DNA from: CAYUIG01 sp964444685
GTDB lineage: Bacteria; Gemmatimonadota; Gemmatimonadetes; Longimicrobiales; RSA9
Assembly (NCBI GenBank): GCA_964444685.1
Contig: CAYUIG010000012.1
Location: forward strand, 14,700 to 78,699
DNA: 64,000 bases
Direction of reading: 5' to 3'
Part shown: positions 15,686-24,833 of the stretch, piece by piece
Layout of the letters: each line of letters opens with the position of its first letter
How positions within the stretch are numbered: the first letter of the stretch is position 1
Position numbers and translations under genes: made by a program
The notes under the pieces: model-generated
Database searches by the model: none
What the model saw: the letters and a program-made list of their open reading frames with translations, nothing else
Told to the model about the DNA's origin: nothing

Positions 15686-16170
15686 GGACCATGGTGCTGC
15701 TCGCGCTCCTCGCCGCGCCGGTTTCGGCGCAGGAGCTGACGATCGATGCGACCCCGGTAGCCGGGAGCATCGGCTGGACTGCCGGAAGCGGATGGGGAAT
15801 CGAGATCGGCGCGGGTCCGGAGCAGATCCGGGAGACCCTGTCGCCCGGAAGTGCGGCGACGGGCGACCCCGATTTCAACGAGTACGCGCACGTTGCACTC
15901 TTCCGGCGTGTGAAGCCGTCTGCCCGCTTCGAGGTTGACGCGGGCGTGCGCGCGGGGTTCGCGGAGCTCTTCACGTGCACGGCCAGCGACTGCTGGCCGT
16001 CACGGTTTCTCGGCGCCTACGTGCAGCCCATGGTCGGGTGGCGGCGCGTCAAATTCGGCGTGCGACTGACCAGCGGCTGGATCCACGAGCGCGAAGAGGG
16101 CCAGCCGGCGGGCTGGACCGGCGTCGTCGCGATGACTCCGCTGCTCGTGCGCTATACCATCCCGCTCTAG
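15682..16170 (+). CDS. Small exported envelope protein, unrecognised
   Basis: The GTG at 15682 overlaps the previous stop; an ATG at 15691 is an alternative. The 162-residue product has a short signal peptide (MVLLALLAAPVSAQ). It is followed by alternating beta-strand sequence with aromatic ends (WGIEIGAGPEQIRE, FEVDAGVRAGFAELF, GAYVQPMVGWRRVKFGVRL), suggesting a small beta-barrel or lipid-binding barrel. Two cysteines (CTASDC) could form one disulfide. I do not recognise a family. It is the last gene of the operon and overlaps the convergent PD40 gene by four bases. Confidence 0.6.
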   Translation: MRTMVLLALLAAPVSAQELTIDATPVAGSIGWTAGSGWGIEIGAGPEQIRETLSPGSAATGDPDFNEYAHVALFRRVKPSARFEVDAGVRAGFAELFTCTASDCWPSRFLGAYVQPMVGWRRVKFGVRLTSGWIHEREEGQPAGWTGVVAMTPLLVRYTIPL

Positions 16171-17306
16171 TAGTCCGGCGTCCAGCGCGGAAGCGCGTCG
16201 ATGCCGGGACTGTTCGTCAGGTTCGTGGCCCCGCTGCCATTCGCGTTCATGATCCAGATGTCGTGGTTGCCGGAGCGCTCCGATGTGAATGCGATGCGCG
16301 TGCCGTCCGGAGACCAGTCCGGGAACTCGTCGTCCGCGGGATCGTTGGTGAGACGCGTCGCGCCGCTGCCATCGGCGTTCATGACGTAGATCTCGGAGTT
16401 CCCATCGCGCGTGGATGAGAATGCGATGCGTGTGCCGTCCGGCGACCAGCGAGCATCGGCGTCGAAGCCGGTACCGCCTGGAGTCAGATTCGTGAGCCCG
16501 CTGCCGTCTGCGTTCATCACCCAGATGTCGCTGGTGCCGGCGCGGTTCGACGAGAAAAGGATCCGCGACCCGTCGGGCGACATGTGGGCGCCGAAATCGG
16601 AGTCGAGAGATGAGGCGGTGAGGTTGCGGGCATCACCGCCATCGGCATCCATGATCCACACATCGACGGACGGTCCGCGATTGCTCTGGAAGAGCACGCG
16701 GCCATCGCGTGTCCAGGTCGGGATGTAGTCGTCGTCGGTCTGGTTGCCGAGGTTCGTTGCACCCGTACCGTCGGCCTCGAGTCGATAGATCTGCCGCAGG
16801 CCCGCGCGGTCCGTGTCGATGATGAACTGCCGGCCATCCGCGGAGACGTCTCCAAGGATATCGGTGGCCGGATGATTCGTCAGCCGCTGAAGCCCCGTGC
16901 CGTCGGGGTTCATCGCGTAGATCTCACGGTTCCCGTCGCGTTCCGTCGAGAACACGATCCGCCCGAGGATGGCGGCCGCGCACGACAGCGAGATCTGGAC
17001 CTCCGTGGTCTCCCCATCCGCAACGGTGACCGAACGCGGATTGGCGCCCTGAAGCGCACAGTTCGGTGCGACGTCTCCCAGCTCGAGATTCCGGGAGCCC
17101 GCGGGGACACCGGTGAGCGTCAGCGTCCCGTTCGCATCCGCCGTCGCGGCTTCATCCCCATCGAGCGACACGGTGTACCCGTCCGCATCGGGCGTGGCGC
17201 CGGTCGTCACAGTCGTGATCTCGATGGTTCCGCCGGAGATGGCAGCCGGATCATCGTCGCCGCAGGCGGTGAGCAGGATGAGCGGGATGAGGATGATGCG
17301 CTTCAT
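16167..17306 (-). CDS. TolB/PD40 beta-propeller lipoprotein
   Basis: The 379-residue product has a lipoprotein signal (MKRIILIPLILLTAC, Cys15). A carboxypeptidase-regulatory-like beta domain (about 25-110: VSLDGDEAATADANGTLTLTGVPAG) precedes a six-bladed PD40 propeller with the repeated phrases RIAFSSTRDGNSEIYVMNADGSG, or close variants, LTNDPADDEFPDWSPDG and similar. This matches TolB-like surface proteins that occur widely in this lineage. It is a stand-alone gene with no Tol partner genes nearby, so a Pal/Tol role is unlikely. Confidence 0.85.
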   Translation of the reverse strand: MKRIILIPLILLTACGDDDPAAISGGTIEITTVTTGATPDADGYTVSLDGDEAATADANGTLTLTGVPAGSRNLELGDVAPNCALQGANPRSVTVADGETTEVQISLSCAAAILGRIVFSTERDGNREIYAMNPDGTGLQRLTNHPATDILGDVSADGRQFIIDTDRAGLRQIYRLEADGTGATNLGNQTDDDYIPTWTRDGRVLFQSNRGPSVDVWIMDADGGDARNLTASSLDSDFGAHMSPDGSRILFSSNRAGTSDIWVMNADGSGLTNLTPGGTGFDADARWSPDGTRIAFSSTRDGNSEIYVMNADGSGATRLTNDPADDEFPDWSPDGTRIAFTSERSGNHDIWIMNANGSGATNLTNSPGIDALPRWTPDY

Positions 17307-17372
17307 CGGGCCTCCATGATCGAAGGAAGATCCGAGCGCCGGGACGTACGCAGGGAAGGAGTGCGCAGCCCA

Positions 17373-17413
17373 TCGTCAGGGGAGGCCCCAAGGTAGGCCT
17401 CGATCCCTGACGA
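17373..17413 (-). terminator. Hairpin between two minus-strand genes
   Basis: TCGTCAGGGGAGGCC pairs with GGCCTCGATCCCTGACGA across an eight-base loop, with a three-base bulge. It lies downstream of the oxidoreductase gene and upstream of the PD40 gene, in the position of an intergenic terminator. It has no U tract, so Rho-independent action is uncertain. Confidence 0.45.
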
Positions 17414-17462
17414 CACAAGAATCAATTTCGGGCCGTGTGACGCGACGGCCGCAGCGTGATGA

Positions 17463-18755
17463 CTAGCTGCCGACCGCTGCTTCGCGCGCGTGGCCGAACG
17501 GCGGCCGCGAGAGCTTCGTGATGCCGGGCTGCGCGACGGGCGGGAAGTTCAGCGGCCCGAAGTCGAGTGCCGCCGGCGTGAGATCGAGGTCGGAGACCAT
17601 GATCTCGTCCCATGTGATCTCGAGGCCCGTATACGCGGCCTCGCGCGCCATGATGGCGGACAGTGTGGACTCCGCCACCTGCACGCCCTCGTTGAGCGGC
17701 TCGCCGTTGCGGATGGAGGCCACGAGGTCCGCGTGCTCCTGCACGTACGGATTCACCTCGGGATCCTGCTTCTCCCACTCCCATGTGCGGCGCCCGCGGA
17801 TCCATGTCGAGCCGTCCGACGTCCCCTGCGTGCCCGCGAAGCGCTCGCCGACGTAGCGCGCCGTGCCATCCTGCTGCCGGCACATCGAGAAGATGCGCGC
17901 GCCGTTCGGGTACTCCAGCTCGATCGCGAAGTGGTCGAAGATGTGGCCATACTCGGGGCTCACGCGCACCTGACGGCCGCCGACGCCGTTGGCACGCACG
18001 GGATGCGCGCCGAGCGCCCAGTTCGCAACGTCAATGTTGTGGATGTGCTGCTCGCAGACGTGATCGCCCGAGAGCCAGGTGAAGTACAGCCAGTTGCGGA
18101 TCTGCCACTCGGCGTCGGACATGCCGGGCATGCGATCCGCCTTCCACAGGCCGCCCTGGTTCCAGTAGACCTGCCCGCTCGTGATCTCGCCGATCGCGCC
18201 GTCATGGATGCGGCGCATGGCCTCCACGTACTTCGGATCGTGGCGCCGCTGCGTGCCCGCGACGAGCGCGAGGCCGCGCACGCGCGCGAGCTCCGCCGTC
18301 TCGATCACGGAGCGCACACCCACTGGATCCACGGCGACGGGCTTCTCCGTGAACACGTGCTTCCCCGCCTCGATCGCGGCGCGCAGATGGAGCGGCCGGA
18401 AGCCGGGCGGCGTGGCAAGGATCACGAGGTCGACATCGGTCGCGAGCACCTTCGTGTACGCATCGAATCCCGTGAAGGTGGTGTCATCCGTGACCGCGAG
18501 CCTTTCGCCGATCGCCTCCGCCAGCGCGTTGCGGCTCCGTTCGAGCCGGTCGCGGAAGAGGTCCCCCATCGCGACGATCTGCACGTCGCCGCCCGCGGTG
18601 ACGAGGTCGCGCGCGGCACCCGTGCCGCGGCCGCCGCAGCCGATGACGCCGGCGCGAATCGTTTCGCGCGTGCCCGCGGCATGCGCACGTGCGGCGAGTG
18701 TCGAGAGGGAGAGTCCCGAAACAGCCGTGGTCTTGAGGAAGTCGCGGCGGTCCAT
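17463..18755 (-). CDS. Tat-exported Gfo/Idh/MocA-family oxidoreductase
   Basis: The 430-residue product starts MDRRDFLKTTAVSGLSLSTL, a Tat signal. The Rossmann NAD(P) site is AGVIGCGGRGTGAARDL, and the family signature EKPVAVDP follows AAIEAGKHVFT. The C-terminal half carries the substrate-binding beta-sheet domain (SGDHVCEQHIHNIDVANW with the catalytic-region Asp and His). Exported members with bound NAD(P) process sugars or glycans. It is preceded by the SUMF-like gene on the same strand (63-bp gap), a pairing frequent in environmental bacteria. Confidence 0.9.
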   Translation of the reverse strand: MDRRDFLKTTAVSGLSLSTLAARAHAAGTRETIRAGVIGCGGRGTGAARDLVTAGGDVQIVAMGDLFRDRLERSRNALAEAIGERLAVTDDTTFTGFDAYTKVLATDVDLVILATPPGFRPLHLRAAIEAGKHVFTEKPVAVDPVGVRSVIETAELARVRGLALVAGTQRRHDPKYVEAMRRIHDGAIGEITSGQVYWNQGGLWKADRMPGMSDAEWQIRNWLYFTWLSGDHVCEQHIHNIDVANWALGAHPVRANGVGGRQVRVSPEYGHIFDHFAIELEYPNGARIFSMCRQQDGTARYVGERFAGTQGTSDGSTWIRGRRTWEWEKQDPEVNPYVQEHADLVASIRNGEPLNEGVQVAESTLSAIMAREAAYTGLEITWDEIMVSDLDLTPAALDFGPLNFPPVAQPGITKLSRPPFGHAREAAVGS

Positions 18756-18818
18756 GATTCGCTCGCTGGGCAGTGGGGTTTCCTCAACATGCCTCGCGCA
18801 TCCGCGCCGCGCGAGGGC

Positions 18819-19577
18819 TCAGCCTTCCGCCACCAGACGGATGCCGACGAAGGGCGCGTCCGGCAGCCACCACCGGCTCTTCGGGAGCTGCGGGTCCGTC
18901 GCGTTCCATGCCGGCGTCTGATGACGGCGCGCAGCGCAGCTCGCATTCGCGGGCTCGTCATCGAACGCGCCGCCCGCCGCCGCCGGCCGGCCGTCCGCAC
19001 CCTCGATCCATTCGGCCACGTTGCCGACGAGATCGTGGATGCCGAGCGAGTTGGCCGCGAGCGCACCGGGCGGGTGCGTGCGCGCGTCCGCGTTCGCGCG
19101 CGTCCACGCACTCGCCGGCGACGACTCCGTTCCGCCCGCGCGGCACGCGAGCGTCCACTCCGCTTCCGTCGGCAGCCGGTACACGCGTCCGGTCTTGGCG
19201 GACAGCCATGCGACGAACTGGGTGGCTGCGTGATGCGTCATGCCGATCGCCGGCCGGCCCGCATGCCCGAAGCCCTCGCCGGGCAGCACGTACGGCCGTG
19301 TCGGCCGCGCCACCGCGTCCGCGCCACCCGCATTGGCCGGCCGGTCGAGGCCGAACACGTACACGTCGTAGAGATCCCAGAGCACTTCGGTGCGCGAGAT
19401 CCAGAACGGTGCGACCTCGATGTCGCCCGCAGCCGTCGTTACCACACCGCCCGGCACGCGCACCATGTCGAACTGCACGGCCGTGCCCTCGATCGTCTCG
19501 ACGTACGTGTCGGGTGTCTGCGCCGCGACGACGGAAGCCAGCCCGAGTAGCATCACCGGGACCAGGAATCGCATCAT
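18819..19577 (-). CDS. Exported SUMF1/formylglycine-enzyme-like protein
   Basis: The 252-residue product has a signal peptide (MRFLVPVMLLGLASVVAAQ) and the FGE-sulfatase fold: FDMVRVPGG, FWISRTEVLWDLYDVYV, RPAIGMTHHAATQFVAWLSA, YRLPTEAEWTLACRAG, GIHDLVGNVAEW and the terminal GIRLV. Of the two copper-binding cysteines of true formylglycine-generating enzymes only one candidate remains (NASCAARRHQTPAWN). It is therefore probably a structural or binding relative rather than a sulfatase activator, and no sulfatase gene is nearby. The start is one of two adjacent ATGs. It is divergent from the RCC1 gene. Confidence 0.8.
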   Translation of the reverse strand: MMRFLVPVMLLGLASVVAAQTPDTYVETIEGTAVQFDMVRVPGGVVTTAAGDIEVAPFWISRTEVLWDLYDVYVFGLDRPANAGGADAVARPTRPYVLPGEGFGHAGRPAIGMTHHAATQFVAWLSAKTGRVYRLPTEAEWTLACRAGGTESSPASAWTRANADARTHPPGALAANSLGIHDLVGNVAEWIEGADGRPAAAGGAFDDEPANASCAARRHQTPAWNATDPQLPKSRWWLPDAPFVGIRLVAEG

Positions 19578-19632
19578 GTGCTACATTGGGAAGGAAACGC
19601 CGATCACGCCACACCGGACCAGATCGAAGCGA

Positions 19633-20835
19633 ATGCGCAGCCGACTGCCGTTGATCCTCCTGTTGCTGGCCGCCTGCTCGGATGCCGCCGGCCCCGGAGA
19701 GTCGGTGCGGGTCGACCTGGCGGCCGCGGGTTTCTCGCACACGTGCGGGCTCGCGAGCAACGGCGCGCTCCTGTGCTGGGGCGACGATGCCGCGGGTCAG
19801 CTCGGCGGCGCGGAGCCGGCATCGCTGCCGTGCAGCGGCTTCGAGATTCCCTGCCGGCCGAGCGCCTGGCCGGTTGCGGGACCGGCGGAATGGCAGGCCG
19901 TCGACGCAGGTACCACGTTCACCTGTGCGCTGGATGATGCGGGTGTGGCGTACTGCTGGGGCCGCAACGATCGCGGCCAGCTCGGCGTGGCCGGGCCGCC
20001 CCAGGACTGCGAGGTACCGCCGTACGGTCTCCTCATGGACTGCCGTCGCCAGCCGGCGCCGGTCGCAACGACCGAGCGGTTCAGGCAGATCACGGCGGGT
20101 GCCGAGCATGCGTGCGCGCTGTCGACGTCGGGCGCTGCATGGTGCTGGGGCTCGAACCAGGATGGAAGACTGGGCACCGGCGATGCCAACGATAGGAGCT
20201 CGCCCGCGGCCGTGACCGGCAATCATCGCTTCGAGGCTATTGCCGCGGGTGGACGCTATACGTGCGGCCTGCGCGTCGATCACAGAGTGCTCTGCTGGGG
20301 CGCGAACGCGAACGGTCAGCTCGGAATCGCGGACATTCCCGGGTCGCCCGTTCCGTTGCAGACGGAGCTGCTGGCCGTGGAGGTGGCGGGGATCACGGCC
20401 GCCACACAGCACGCCTGCGCGGTCAGCACGTCGGGTGACCTGTACTGCTGGGGCGACAACGCGTTCGGGCAGATCGGCACGGGCACGAGTGCGGAGACGC
20501 GTGTGCCGCCGTCGCTCGTTCCGCTCACCGGCCGCGCCACCGCCGCCTCCGCCGGCCACGACTTCACCTGCGCGCTGCTCGAAACCGGCGCCGTGCACTG
20601 CTGGGGCGCGAACTCCTTTGGCCAGCTCGGGGACGGCACGCGCGTGGCGCGTACGGGGCCCGCACCCATCGCTTCCGGCGCGCGCTTCCGCTCGCTGTCC
20701 GCGGGCTGGGGCCACGCATGCGCGGCCGAACGCACGGGCCGGCTGCTCTGCTGGGGCATCAACACACTCGGTCAGCTCGGTACGGGCGGCACATCGGATG
20801 GCGAGTCGGTTCCCGCGCCGGTCACGCAGGACTGA
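19633..20835 (+). CDS. RCC1-repeat lipoprotein with paired cysteines in every blade
   Basis: The ATG at 19633 gives a 400-residue lipoprotein (LPLILLLLAACSD). Seven repeats of about 50 residues follow the pattern [HFY]-[TA]-C-[AG]-x(9-10)-C-W-G-x-[ND]-x(2)-G-x-[LI]-G, for instance HACAVSTSGDLYCWGDN. Seven blades close an RCC1 propeller. Each blade has the same two cysteines, so seven disulfides are likely, fitting an extracytoplasmic protein. Eukaryotic RCC1 is a Ran exchange factor, but bacterial exported versions have no known function. The ApbE gene starts inside its 3' end. Confidence 0.85.
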   Translation: MRSRLPLILLLLAACSDAAGPGESVRVDLAAAGFSHTCGLASNGALLCWGDDAAGQLGGAEPASLPCSGFEIPCRPSAWPVAGPAEWQAVDAGTTFTCALDDAGVAYCWGRNDRGQLGVAGPPQDCEVPPYGLLMDCRRQPAPVATTERFRQITAGAEHACALSTSGAAWCWGSNQDGRLGTGDANDRSSPAAVTGNHRFEAIAAGGRYTCGLRVDHRVLCWGANANGQLGIADIPGSPVPLQTELLAVEVAGITAATQHACAVSTSGDLYCWGDNAFGQIGTGTSAETRVPPSLVPLTGRATAASAGHDFTCALLETGAVHCWGANSFGQLGDGTRVARTGPAPIASGARFRSLSAGWGHACAAERTGRLLCWGINTLGQLGTGGTSDGESVPAPVTQD

Positions 20836-21742
20836 CGCGCTCGCGCTCGCCGCGCTGCTCGCGGCGTGCAGCCCCTCGCTCGAGCGGCACGAGTTCCGTG
20901 CGCTGCACATGGGCACGGAAGCGCGCATCGTCCTCTACGCTCCGACCCAGGATGCCGCCGCACGCGCGGCGGGCGCAGCGTTCGCGCACATCGCGGCGCT
21001 CGACTCGCTGCTGAGCGACTATCGCCCCGACAGTGAGCTCACGCGCGTGTCCGACGCCGCCGGGCAGGGCGCCGTTCCCGCCGGCGACGACCTCATCCGC
21101 GTGCTCGCGCGCGCGCTCGAGATCGCCGCCCACACCAATGGCGCGTTCGATCCCACCGTGGGCGCGCTGACGTCCCTATGGCGCAACGCGCGGCGCAGCG
21201 GCGTGGCGCCGGACACGGCCGCGCTCCGGCAAGCACAGGAAACCGTCGGGTGGCAGAACGTAAGGATCGATCCCGAGCAGCGTACGATCGAGCTCGGGAA
21301 GTCGGGCACACGGCTCGATTTCGGCGGCATCGCGAAGGGATTTGCTGCGGACGAAGCGCTGCGCGCATTGCGCGCGACCGGCGTCACGCGCGCGCTGATC
21401 GTATTCGGCGGCGAAGTCGTCGCAGGGGATTCGCCGCCGGGTGAGGAGGGCTGGTCGGTGGCGCTGCCGAACGGCTACATCCGGCTCTCGAATCAGGCGC
21501 TCGCCACCTCCGGCGACGCCGAGCAGTTCTTCGTCATCGAGGACGTGCGCCGCTCGCACGTTCTGGATCCCGAGACCGGGCTCGGGCTCGTGGGCGGAGG
21601 CGCGGCCGTTCTGGCCGGCGATGGCATGAGCGCGGATGCGTACGCGACCGCCGCGAGCGTAGTCGAGCGCGCCGTCGCAGAGACGTGGCTGAGAGAGGTC
21701 GGCGGGCGGCTGCTGGAGCACCGCCCGCAGGACGATCAGTGA
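20798..21742 (+). CDS. apbE: FAD:protein FMN transferase (lipoprotein)
   Basis: ApbE attaches FMN to threonine of exported flavoproteins such as NqrB/RnfG or FMN-binding domain proteins. The 314-residue product starts at ATG 20798, overlapping the RCC1 gene by 38 bases, and has a lipobox (LALAALLAAC). Signature blocks are GTEARIVLYA, GAFDPTVGAL, LDFGGIAKGFAAD, VVFGGEV-like IVFGGEVVAGD, HVLDPETG and GDGMSADAYATAASV, which hold the FAD and magnesium sites. No obvious FMN-binding target is encoded nearby. The gene ends convergently with the histidine kinase, overlapping it by seven bases. Confidence 0.9.
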   Translation: MASRFPRRSRRTDALALAALLAACSPSLERHEFRALHMGTEARIVLYAPTQDAAARAAGAAFAHIAALDSLLSDYRPDSELTRVSDAAGQGAVPAGDDLIRVLARALEIAAHTNGAFDPTVGALTSLWRNARRSGVAPDTAALRQAQETVGWQNVRIDPEQRTIELGKSGTRLDFGGIAKGFAADEALRALRATGVTRALIVFGGEVVAGDSPPGEEGWSVALPNGYIRLSNQALATSGDAEQFFVIEDVRRSHVLDPETGLGLVGGGAAVLAGDGMSADAYATAASVVERAVAETWLREVGGRLLEHRPQDDQ

Positions 21743-23172
21743 AGGGTGCGCGGAATGCGCAGAACGAACGTGCTGCCCGCGGGTGAACTGCCGTCGAGGA
21801 CCAGCTCACCGCCAAGCAGGCGCGCGAGGTCGCGGCTCACGGTCAGGCCGAGGCCTGTGCCGCCGTGCCGGCGGGTCGATGCCGCTTCCGCCTGAGTGAA
21901 GCGCTCGAAGATGCGTTCACGGTCCGACTCCCTGACGCCGCCACCGGTATCACTCACGACGAACTCCACCTGCGCGCCGCCATTGCGGACCATCAGCTCG
22001 ATGGAGCCGGCCTGCGTGAACTTGATCGCGTTCGACAGCAGGTTGAGCAGGATCTGACGGAGTTTGCCCGTATCGGTGTTGCAGATCAGCGAGCCGGGCG
22101 TCTGAACGCGAATGTCCAGGCCTTTGACCTGCGCATCCGGTTCCACCAGCGCGCAGGTCTCATGCGCCAGGTCGGCCACATCGACGGCCTCGACCTCGAC
22201 ATCCTGACGGCCTGCCTCGATGCGCGAGAGCTGGAGCACCTGATCGATGAGGTGCAGCAGCTGGCGCGCGCCGCTGCGGATGCGCGTGAGGAACGTGCGC
22301 TGCCTCGAGGACAACGGACCCGCGATCTCCTGATCGAGCAGGTCGTGATAGCCGATGATCGCGTTGAGCGGCGTCCGCAGCTCGTGGCTCATGACCGCGA
22401 GGAACTCCGACTTCACACGGCTGGCGTGTTCGGCCAGCTCCATCGCCGTCCGTAGCTCCATTTCCGTCTGACGACGCTTCGCCAGTGCATTGCGCAGCCG
22501 CCGCTCCAGTGCGCGCCGCTTCTGCACCTCGTGCTCGAGCGCGCGCGTGCGCTGCTGCAGATAGGCGATCGTGCGTGCATGCAGGTCGTCGACCGCCGCG
22601 CCGGTCCACGTCTCGGCCGGCCGCACCTGCGCGTGACGCTCGCAGATTTCTTCGAAGCCGGATCCGCTCTTCCGGTTCCGGAAGTGATCCAGCGCGTACG
22701 AGCAGAGCAGCGTGAAGTGGTTCCGTTCGGCGAGGTCGTTCCAGAGGTCCTCGAGCACGAGGGCGCCGCGCCGATTCCGCTCCCGCCACAGGACGTCCAC
22801 CATCTCACCGAATGCGCGCGCGCGGGGTGCCGTCGCGCGTACCCGCTCGACCATGGTGCCGACGTGCTCCTGGAACCGCGCCGGGTCCGGCAGGCGCCCG
22901 ACCATTACACGGCTCAGCACCTCACGCGCGTCGAAGATCGCGAGCTGGCCATCGCGGATCGCGTGGTCGACATCCAGTCCGCTGTCCGCGAGCCGCTGGC
23001 TGATGCTCGCGCACCGGTCGGGCTCCGCGAAGACGAACAGCGGCTCGCCGGCCTCGTGGCCGTCCCTCAGAAAGCCGGTGACCAGCTGCTCCAGATGCGC
23101 GGCGCTGTCGTAGAACTGGACGATGTGTCCGTGGGCTGCGGCAGGGCCGGAGGACGGGTGATGAAGTGTCAT
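21736..23172 (-). CDS. MEDS-domain sensor histidine kinase
   Basis: The 478-residue protein (start 23172, or 23181 for three extra residues) begins with a MEDS sensory domain (residues 14-180: HIVQFYDSAAHLEQLVTGFL, GEPLFVFAEPD, EEIC), known from DcmR-type sensors of small organic ligands. A coiled-coil (about 195-250) leads to HisKA, SHELRTPLNAIIGY with His263. The HATPase_c domain follows with NLLSNAIKF, DTGGGV and GGTGLGLTVS. It has no membrane segment, so it is a soluble kinase. No response regulator gene is adjacent; it is an orphan. Confidence 0.9.
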   Translation of the reverse strand: MTLHHPSSGPAAAHGHIVQFYDSAAHLEQLVTGFLRDGHEAGEPLFVFAEPDRCASISQRLADSGLDVDHAIRDGQLAIFDAREVLSRVMVGRLPDPARFQEHVGTMVERVRATAPRARAFGEMVDVLWRERNRRGALVLEDLWNDLAERNHFTLLCSYALDHFRNRKSGSGFEEICERHAQVRPAETWTGAAVDDLHARTIAYLQQRTRALEHEVQKRRALERRLRNALAKRRQTEMELRTAMELAEHASRVKSEFLAVMSHELRTPLNAIIGYHDLLDQEIAGPLSSRQRTFLTRIRSGARQLLHLIDQVLQLSRIEAGRQDVEVEAVDVADLAHETCALVEPDAQVKGLDIRVQTPGSLICNTDTGKLRQILLNLLSNAIKFTQAGSIELMVRNGGAQVEFVVSDTGGGVRESDRERIFERFTQAEAASTRRHGGTGLGLTVSRDLARLLGGELVLDGSSPAGSTFVLRIPRTLH

Positions 23173-23251
23173 CTCTGGCATGCCTTGGGGAGGGGCAAGT
23201 CGCGTGCCTCGGCGGCATCGCCGAAAGCGAAGAAGCCATGATGCGGCAGGA

Positions 23252-23268
23252 GGTTGCGCGACGCAACC
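23252..23268. promoter_or_regulatory. Perfect inverted repeat in a divergent intergenic region
   Basis: GGTTGCG-CGA-CGCAACC is a perfect seven-base-pair inverted repeat between the divergent histidine kinase and HD phosphohydrolase genes. It could be an operator or a small hairpin in the 5' leader of either gene. Confidence 0.35.
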
Positions 23269-23403
23269 GGCCACTGGGGCCCGTGGCGCTGGACTTCCTC
23301 CCGGCCGCCGCGCACAATTGACCGGTCCGCGACCGTCGCAGCTCCACCAGCAGATCATCGACGTGAAGAAGCAGATCGCCGGGGGAACGAACTTCGTGTA
23401 CAT

Positions 23404-24753
23404 GTGCAACTGAACGATCGCGAGGGAAGCGGACGCGCCGTCACGATACGCGATCCGCTCTGGAACACGATCCGGGTCGACCCGCTCGCCATGCGCGTGG
23501 TCGACTCGGCCGCCTTCCAGCGGCTGCGGCACATCAAGCAGCTCGGCCTGGCGTATCTCGTCTACCCGGGTGCGACGCATACCCGCTTCGATCACGCCCT
23601 CGGCGTCTACCATCTTGCCCGCCGCGCGCTCGCGGTGCTGGCCGAGCGGCACGCGCTCGATGGGCTGGATCGAGCGGACCGGACGCTGATTCCGCTGGCC
23701 GGGCTGCTGCATGACATCGGGCACTATCCGTTCTCGCACGCGGTCGAGGAGCTCGAGGCCGGACGGATCCCGGGCCATCACGAGGCGATCTCTGCACGCT
23801 TTCTCACCGATCCCGATGTCGCCGCCGCGCTCGCGGAAGTGGCCCCGGATGCTGCGGCGCGGGTCGAGTCGCTGATCCGCGGTGCGTCGCAACATCCACT
23901 TCAGGGTCTGGTCAGCGGGAGTCTCGACCTCGACAAGATCGAGTACCTCAAGCGCGATGCGCGCTTCTGCGGTGTGCCGTACGGCGAGGTCGATGTGGAC
24001 CGGCTGCTGTACGCGCTCACGGTCGTCCGCGATCCGGTGAGCGGACGGAACGAAGTGGGTGTGCACGAGAAGGGCGTGGCGGCGCTCGAGTCGCTGCTGT
24101 TCGCTAAGTACCAGATGTTCAGGAACGTGTACTGGCATCATGCGGTGCGCGCCGCGACGGTGATGTACAAACGCGTCGTCGAGGACGCGCTCGTGCATGG
24201 CCTGCTCGCGCCGGATGAGCTGGTGGGTGCAACGGACGAGGGGCTGCTGTCGCTCCTGGAGGCGCGCGCGCACGGTGCAGCTTCGTCGGCCGCGTCCGTG
24301 GTGCGCGGACTGGATTCGCTGCGGAACCGGCGGCTGCCGAAGCGTGCCGGTGAGGTGGTGGCGGTGGAACTCGGTTCGGCGGTCGGCACGTGGCTGGAGA
24401 CGGACACGCCGTTGAAGCATCGCGTCGAGGACGCGCTCGCGGCGGAGCTCGGGCTCGCGCCCGGTGACGTGTTCCTCGACTATCCGGAAAAGTCGGCCAT
24501 GTTCGGGCTGGACCTCCTCGTCCAGCGTCATTCCGGCGACGTCATCCGGCTCGGGCCCGGTGGCCGAGCCGGACTCATCGGGCTGCCGCGTGTTGCCGAC
24601 GAGCTGTACCGCACCGCGCGCGTGCTGCGGGTATTCACGCTGGGCAAGCGGCGCAGCGTGTCAGCAACTGCGCTCGCGGAGCTGGCCATGCTCGATGACG
24701 ATGCCGTGCGTGCGCGGCTCGAGGCAGGCCAGCTCGGGATTCCTCTTCCGTGA
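23404..24753 (+). CDS. HD-superfamily phosphohydrolase (dGTPase-like, COG1078)
   Basis: The GTG at 23404 gives 449 residues, the usual family length. The protein opens IRDPLWNTIRVDPLAMRVVD and carries FQRLRHIKQLGLAYLVYPGATHTRFDHALGVYHLA. Metal ligands are His64 in TRFDH and the His103-Asp104 pair in LLHDIGHYPFSH, with the distal Asp in SGSLDLDKIEYLKRD. Relatives hydrolyse dNTPs, but substrate varies across the family. It is cytosolic and has no partner gene. Confidence 0.9.
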   Translation: MQLNDREGSGRAVTIRDPLWNTIRVDPLAMRVVDSAAFQRLRHIKQLGLAYLVYPGATHTRFDHALGVYHLARRALAVLAERHALDGLDRADRTLIPLAGLLHDIGHYPFSHAVEELEAGRIPGHHEAISARFLTDPDVAAALAEVAPDAAARVESLIRGASQHPLQGLVSGSLDLDKIEYLKRDARFCGVPYGEVDVDRLLYALTVVRDPVSGRNEVGVHEKGVAALESLLFAKYQMFRNVYWHHAVRAATVMYKRVVEDALVHGLLAPDELVGATDEGLLSLLEARAHGAASSAASVVRGLDSLRNRRLPKRAGEVVAVELGSAVGTWLETDTPLKHRVEDALAAELGLAPGDVFLDYPEKSAMFGLDLLVQRHSGDVIRLGPGGRAGLIGLPRVADELYRTARVLRVFTLGKRRSVSATALAELAMLDDDAVRARLEAGQLGIPLP

Positions 24754-24833
24754 TCGCGGGATAGCCGTATCTTGCGGTCGGCCGCGACTGCGCCGGAGTT
24801 GATCCGCACACCTTCGATCCTCGGAGGCCCGTA

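Noticed and set aside
17490..19550. 686-residue plus-strand frame
   Set aside because: It is antisense to the Gfo/Idh and SUMF-like genes, with composition typical of a shadow frame and no recognisable motif.
23173..24531. Minus-strand open frame that extends the histidine kinase N-terminally to about 931 residues
   Set aside because: It is antisense to the well-supported HD phosphohydrolase gene and has no domain; long antisense frames are expected at this GC content. The MEDS domain starts cleanly at 23172.
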